From an uncultured Spirochaetales bacterium (lineage in GTDB: Bacteria > Spirochaetota > Spirochaetia > Sphaerochaetales > Sphaerochaetaceae), in NCBI GenBank assembly GCA_949293595.1, contig CASFDW010000006.1:1-64000 (forward strand): 64,000 nucleotides of DNA, written 5' to 3'. Position 1 is the stretch's first letter; the number at the start of each line of letters is the position of its first letter. Made by a program: the position numbers and the translations under genes. Below, one piece after another: positions 61,051 to 64,000 of the stretch. Under the pieces are notes generated by a model that searched no databases, was not told where the DNA came from, and saw only the letters and a program-made list of their open reading frames with translations.

Positions 61051-62271
61051 ATGAGATTCAGATACATATGCTCCGACTGCGGACGCACATACGAGACAGA
61101 GGACGTGATGTACCTCTGTCCGGAGTGTGCCGGTAAAAACGACGGAAGCACGTTCAACAAGGGAAATCTTATCGTCAAGCTGGACGAAAGCGTCCTCAAG
61201 GCCGCAGCGGCCAAGGACCATGTCCGGCCGTCGGACTTCTATCCCTACCCTGTCACAGGGGAGGAGGCCTTCCCCATAGGGGTGACGCCACTGGTGAGAC
61301 CGGCAAGGCTGAACGAGGAGAACGGGCTTGCAAACACATACCTGAAGCTTGACAGCCAGCTCATATCCGGTTCCTTCAAGGACCGGGCCAGCTACCTTGT
61401 GGCCGAGCAGGCCAAGGCCGTCGGGGAAAGGAAGATAGCCCTGGCGAGCACAGGGAACGCGGGAGCCGCGATGAGCGCGGTGGGTGCGGCATTCGGGCTG
61501 GACATCGTACTGTTCGTCCCCGAAAGCGCACCGGTCAACAAGCTCATGCAGTCCGTGCTGTACGGCGCGCATGTCGTTCCGGTGAAAGGCAGCTACGACG
61601 ACGCGTTCAAGCTTTCGATAGAATACACGAGGCTTTTCGGCGGGATAAACAGGAACACCGCATACAATCCCATGACAATCGAAGGCAAGAAGAGCATATC
61701 AATCGAGCTGTTCGAGCAGATGGGCAGGAAGGTTCCCGACGCGGTATACGTCCCTGTCGGGGACGGATGCATCATCGCCGGGGTTGTCAAAGGGTTCATC
61801 GACCTGCTGGAAGCCGGACTGATAAGCAGGCTGCCGCATGTGATCTGCTGCCAGAGCGAAAGGTCGGACGCAATCTCGAAGGCTTTCGAAACAGGAAGGT
61901 TCATCCCCGTCGACGCGACAACACGGGCGGACAGCATATCCGTGAACCTTCCTGCGAACGGACGGATGGCGGTCAGATACATCAGGGAAAGCGACGGATG
62001 GTGCGTGAGGGTTAAGGACGAGGAGATCCTCGAAGCACAGCTCGAGCTGACAGGAAAGGCTGGCATACTTGCCGAACCTGCGGCCGCAACGGCATACGCC
62101 TGCTACAAGAAGGATGTGGAAAGGATAAGAAAGGAGCTGGGAGAGGATGCGGAGACGGTCGTCCTGATCACCGGCACCGGATTCAAGGACATGAAAGCTT
62201 TCGAAGGAAGGGCCGTCCTTCCCGAAGCCATAGAAAATTCTCTGGAGGCCGTCGGAAAACTCGGCTTCTGA
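61051..62271 (+). CDS. Threonine-synthase-like PLP enzyme with N-terminal zinc ribbon
   Basis: A 406-residue protein. The zinc ribbon has Cys7, Cys10, Cys23 and Cys26 (YICSDCG and YLCPECA). The PLP lysine is Lys110 in SGSFKDRAS; LASTGNAGAAMSAVGAAFG and VPVGDGCIIAGV form the phosphate loop. The frame matches threonine synthase, but the purine-cluster context and pairing with another fold-II enzyme make a lyase or deaminase role on diaminopropionate-type compounds plausible. ATG 61051 gives the ribbon at the very start. Confidence 0.75.
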   Translation: MRFRYICSDCGRTYETEDVMYLCPECAGKNDGSTFNKGNLIVKLDESVLKAAAAKDHVRPSDFYPYPVTGEEAFPIGVTPLVRPARLNEENGLANTYLKLDSQLISGSFKDRASYLVAEQAKAVGERKIALASTGNAGAAMSAVGAAFGLDIVLFVPESAPVNKLMQSVLYGAHVVPVKGSYDDAFKLSIEYTRLFGGINRNTAYNPMTIEGKKSISIELFEQMGRKVPDAVYVPVGDGCIIAGVVKGFIDLLEAGLISRLPHVICCQSERSDAISKAFETGRFIPVDATTRADSISVNLPANGRMAVRYIRESDGWCVRVKDEEILEAQLELTGKAGILAEPAAATAYACYKKDVERIRKELGEDAETVVLITGTGFKDMKAFEGRAVLPEAIENSLEAVGKLGF

Positions 62272-62295
62272 GAATCGATTCCTCCTATACGATCT

Positions 62296-62319
62296 CAACC
62301 CGGCGTCACCGCCGGGTTG
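62296..62319. terminator. Hairpin between convergent genes
   Basis: Perfect 10-bp stem CAACCCGGCG / CGCCGGGTTG with loop TCAC lies between the PLP gene and the convergent HAD gene. The following T tract (CTTTC) is weak. Confidence 0.65.
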
Positions 62320-62331
62320 AACTTTCAACGG

Positions 62332-62913
62332 TCATACCTCAAGGAATCCGGCGAGCAGGGCATTGTCACCGAGATACCTGTGGACATGTATGCCCATGCC
62401 GCCTGCCGCCGACACGTTGTCCTGTCTGTCGTCGATGAAATACACATCGTCGTAGGACGAGATGTTCTCCTTGTCGCAGATCGTGCGCCAGAAAGCGGGC
62501 TCAGGCTTCGATATGTGCATCAGATGCGATGCATACAATGCATCGAAATTGATCGGAATCTCCCGGAAACGCTCGAATATGACCTCCCAATGAGGGGCAA
62601 ATGTGTTCGAGCCGATGACCGCCCTGTCCCCGCGGGCCCTGATCTTCCCCACCATCTCGATAAGAGGCACGTTCAATGTAGGATTGAAATACTTGACGAA
62701 CAGATCCTCGTCTATCTTGATCCGGTATTTCTTCTCCATATGGCGGTAATAGTTGTCCGGATCCATGTAGCCGTCCATCAGCGGTTTGTCATACAGGGCG
62801 TAGTCGGCCCTGAAGGATTCATAATCCAACCCGTACTGCGCAGCCATCGCACCAAGGGTCCTCACCCCCAGAATGACCACCTCCCCCATGTCGAAAATAT
62901 ATAATCTGGACAT
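62332..62913 (-). CDS. HAD-superfamily (IA) hydrolase
   Basis: A 193-residue protein with motif I YIFDMGEVVI (the second Asp replaced by Gly-Glu, as in some IA members), a Ser in VIGSNT (motif II), Lys in SKPEPAFW (motif III) and FIDDRQDNVSAA (motif IV). It is a phosphatase or dehalogenase-type enzyme with unknown substrate. ATG 62913 overlaps the regulator stop; a GTG at 62922 is possible. Confidence 0.78.
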   Translation of the reverse strand: MSRLYIFDMGEVVILGVRTLGAMAAQYGLDYESFRADYALYDKPLMDGYMDPDNYYRHMEKKYRIKIDEDLFVKYFNPTLNVPLIEMVGKIRARGDRAVIGSNTFAPHWEVIFERFREIPINFDALYASHLMHISKPEPAFWRTICDKENISSYDDVYFIDDRQDNVSAAGGMGIHVHRYLGDNALLAGFLEV

Positions 62914-62914
62914 A

Positions 62915-63298
62915 TCATTCACTCTTTTTCAGATAAGAGAACACAAACGTGGAAAGCTTTTCCATGCTCTCCGCGCTTATGTCATGCTCGATGAGGCATG
63001 CATCGCGTTCCGCCTGTACCGGATCGACGCCAAGGACCTCGGAAAAGAACGTCGTCAGGACGGAATGCCTATGATACACCTGGCTGGCCTTCATCCTCCC
63101 CTTGTCCGTGAGATAGATGTCCCCATAGGCCTGCTGGGTTATGTAGCCCTCCGCCCCGAGCTGCTTCATCGCCCTGATGACACTGGGTTTGGTGACGGAA
63201 AGCTTGTTGGCTATGTCCGTTATCCTGACACCGGGACTCTCCTGCTTCGCTTCAAGCTGCAATACAGCTTCCAAATAATCTTCTCCAGCTCTTAACAT
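62915..63298 (-). CDS. DtxR/MntR-family metal-dependent repressor
   Basis: A 127-residue protein. The N-terminal winged helix is EDYLEAVLQLEAKQESPGVRITDIANKLSVTKPSVIRAMKQLGAEGYITQ. The metal-binding dimer domain follows with YHRHSVLTTFFSEVLGVD and AERDACLIEHDIS (Glu, Cys, Glu-His ligands of primary and ancillary sites). It lacks an SH3 domain, as in MntR. It probably senses Mn or Fe and could control the metal transporters in this window. It is upstream of the HAD gene in one unit. Confidence 0.88.
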   Translation of the reverse strand: MLRAGEDYLEAVLQLEAKQESPGVRITDIANKLSVTKPSVIRAMKQLGAEGYITQQAYGDIYLTDKGRMKASQVYHRHSVLTTFFSEVLGVDPVQAERDACLIEHDISAESMEKLSTFVFSYLKKSE

Positions 63299-63329
63299 AA
63301 GTAATATCTTAACCCACCTTGTACATTTT

Positions 63330-64000
63330 TCAAAGTATCTTGCCGGCCAATTCTCCGCAGAGCCTTCCGTCCTCGACGCTTATAACGCCGTTCACCATGA
63401 CCGTGTCGACGCGGCCCTCCACGGGATCGAACACGACGATGTCGGCCCTCATCCCCTCCTTTATGAATCCGCGGTCGCGGAGATTCAGACGGAGTGCGTT
63501 CACGCCGCTCATCTTCCGGACGGCCTCCTCAAGCGACATGACCTTGCGTCCCGACACGTATTCCCTCATCAGGTGCATCGCAGCATCACGTGTCCTGACA
63601 TGGGGATGCGGGGAAGAGAACAGACTGTCCGTACCGAATCCCATCATGGGATGGGCCATGATCTTCTCAAGGTTCTCCACGCTCTGCGTCACATCCATCA
63701 TCAGGGCGGTGCCGGTCTCGTCTGCCAGCAGGTCGAGCAGGCAATCAAGCGGATCGGTCCCGTATTCCCGGGCAATATCCTCCAGGCTCCTGCCCGAGAG
63801 CTCCTTATGGCTGTCCATATGGAGTATCCTGAGGTTCGCAGGTCCGACAAGGGAATATATGCTGTCCCATCCATGAGGATCCAGCATCTCGGCCTTTATC
63901 TCCTGCCTGCCGCTGTCCAGGCTCACAGCCAGACGCTGCTCGAAACGCGAGAGTTTCAGTATGTCCGGCGGCAGCAGGCTGAACAGGCTCGTGGAGCCGT
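63330..64000 (-). CDS. N-acyl-D-amino-acid deacylase / D-aminoacylase-like amidohydrolase (partial, C-terminal part)
   Basis: The frame stays open past the window edge, so only the C-terminal ~223 residues are seen. LLPPDIL, then LLADETGTALMM, MGFGTDSLFSSPHPHVRTRDAAMHLMREYVSG and a C-terminal amidohydrolase end (LRDRGFIKEGMRADIVVFDP, VMVNGVISVEDGRLCG) are typical of D-aminoacylases. The metal site lies outside. A hydantoinase-like relation is possible because such enzymes accompany purine clusters, but the motifs favour the D-aminoacylase branch. It lies 31 bp upstream of the DtxR start region end and shares its strand. Confidence 0.75.
   Translation of the reverse strand, partial: GSTSLFSLLPPDILKLSRFEQRLAVSLDSGRQEIKAEMLDPHGWDSIYSLVGPANLRILHMDSHKELSGRSLEDIAREYGTDPLDCLLDLLADETGTALMMDVTQSVENLEKIMAHPMMGFGTDSLFSSPHPHVRTRDAAMHLMREYVSGRKVMSLEEAVRKMSGVNALRLNLRDRGFIKEGMRADIVVFDPVEGRVDTVMVNGVISVEDGRLCGELAGKIL

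Noticed and set aside
36190..64000. Selenocysteine insertion (in-frame TGA) in the selenium/Mo genes
   Set aside because: SelD uses Cys13, and each enzyme reads through to a normal length without internal stops. Selenium here most likely goes to the Mo cofactor, not to selenocysteine.
1..64000. CRISPR arrays, insertion sequences, rRNA operon, replication origin
   Set aside because: No regularly spaced direct repeats, transposase or integrase motifs, rRNA-like stretches or DnaA-box clusters were seen anywhere in the window.

Overview
The window is 64 kb of dense bacterial chromosome. It is moderately GC-rich, except for the AT-rich first ~0.9 kb and the AT-rich gap at about 49.9-50.2 kb. A host-associated (gut-type) anaerobe, probably a spirochaete of the Sphaerochaeta/Treponema kind, fits best. 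The evidence is a BspA-type leucine-rich-repeat lipoprotein, a secreted barrel-like protein of spirochaete style, a fused ECF transporter, oxygen-labile selenium/molybdenum enzymes and a purine-catabolic island. No rRNA or other phylogenetic marker was used, so the taxonomy is an inference.

Layout. 0-0.9 kb: remnant of a phage-type T5orf172/DUF4041 gene and a tRNA-Arg(TCT). 1-5.1 kb: SAM-hydrolase-like gene plus an ECF importer (UPF0397 S component and an 880-residue EcfA-EcfA-EcfT fusion). 5.1-16.5 kb: housekeeping genes (THEP1-like NTPase, aldose epimerase, hemA, a two-component system, outer-membrane-like protein, dinB, uppP, trmL, proC, serS, pncB). 16.5-19.1 kb: small metabolic and hypothetical genes. 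19.2-19.4 kb: a strongly structured, unassigned noncoding RNA with its own promoter and terminator. 19.5-22.8 kb: proA-proB plus a glycosyltransferase-like gene. 22.9-25.1 kb: yqeB and yqeC. 25.1-30.5 kb: sugar-type permease, alpha/beta hydrolase, giant LRR lipoprotein. 30.6-36.1 kb: metal transport (CDF exporter, FecCD-type ABC importer with an embedded methyltransferase, ZIP).

36.2-64 kb is the main attraction. It holds a near-complete set for selenium-dependent molybdenum hydroxylases (SDMH) and anaerobic purine/urate breakdown. The genes are ygeW; a yedE-tusA-DUF3343-selD selenium operon; a divergent cysteine desulfurase-like/xdhC/TetR set; a five-gene xanthine dehydrogenase operon (xdhA, Fe-S, two FAD subunits, xdhD); gltS and an acyltransferase; then ygeY, ssnA, ygfK, two fold-type-II PLP enzymes, a HAD hydrolase, a DtxR-family repressor and a partial D-aminoacylase-like gene. 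The model: selenium is imported (YedE), relayed (TusA, DUF3343, NifS-like enzyme), activated (SelD) and loaded with YqeB/YqeC/XdhC help onto Mo hydroxylases, which oxidise purines. SsnA, YgfK, YgeY, YgeW and the PLP enzymes then process the opened-ring products to carbamoyl-phosphate-type and amino-acid-type intermediates.

The cluster type is known (E. coli xdh-ygf region; orphan SelD/SDMH genomics; recent gut urate-degradation work). Apparently less described here are a 17-bp tandem repeat placed just upstream of both the ygeW and ygfK promoters, a Cys/His-rich four-times CxC insertion in YgfK, an XdhC with inverted domain order, and the structured RNA at 19.2-19.4 kb.
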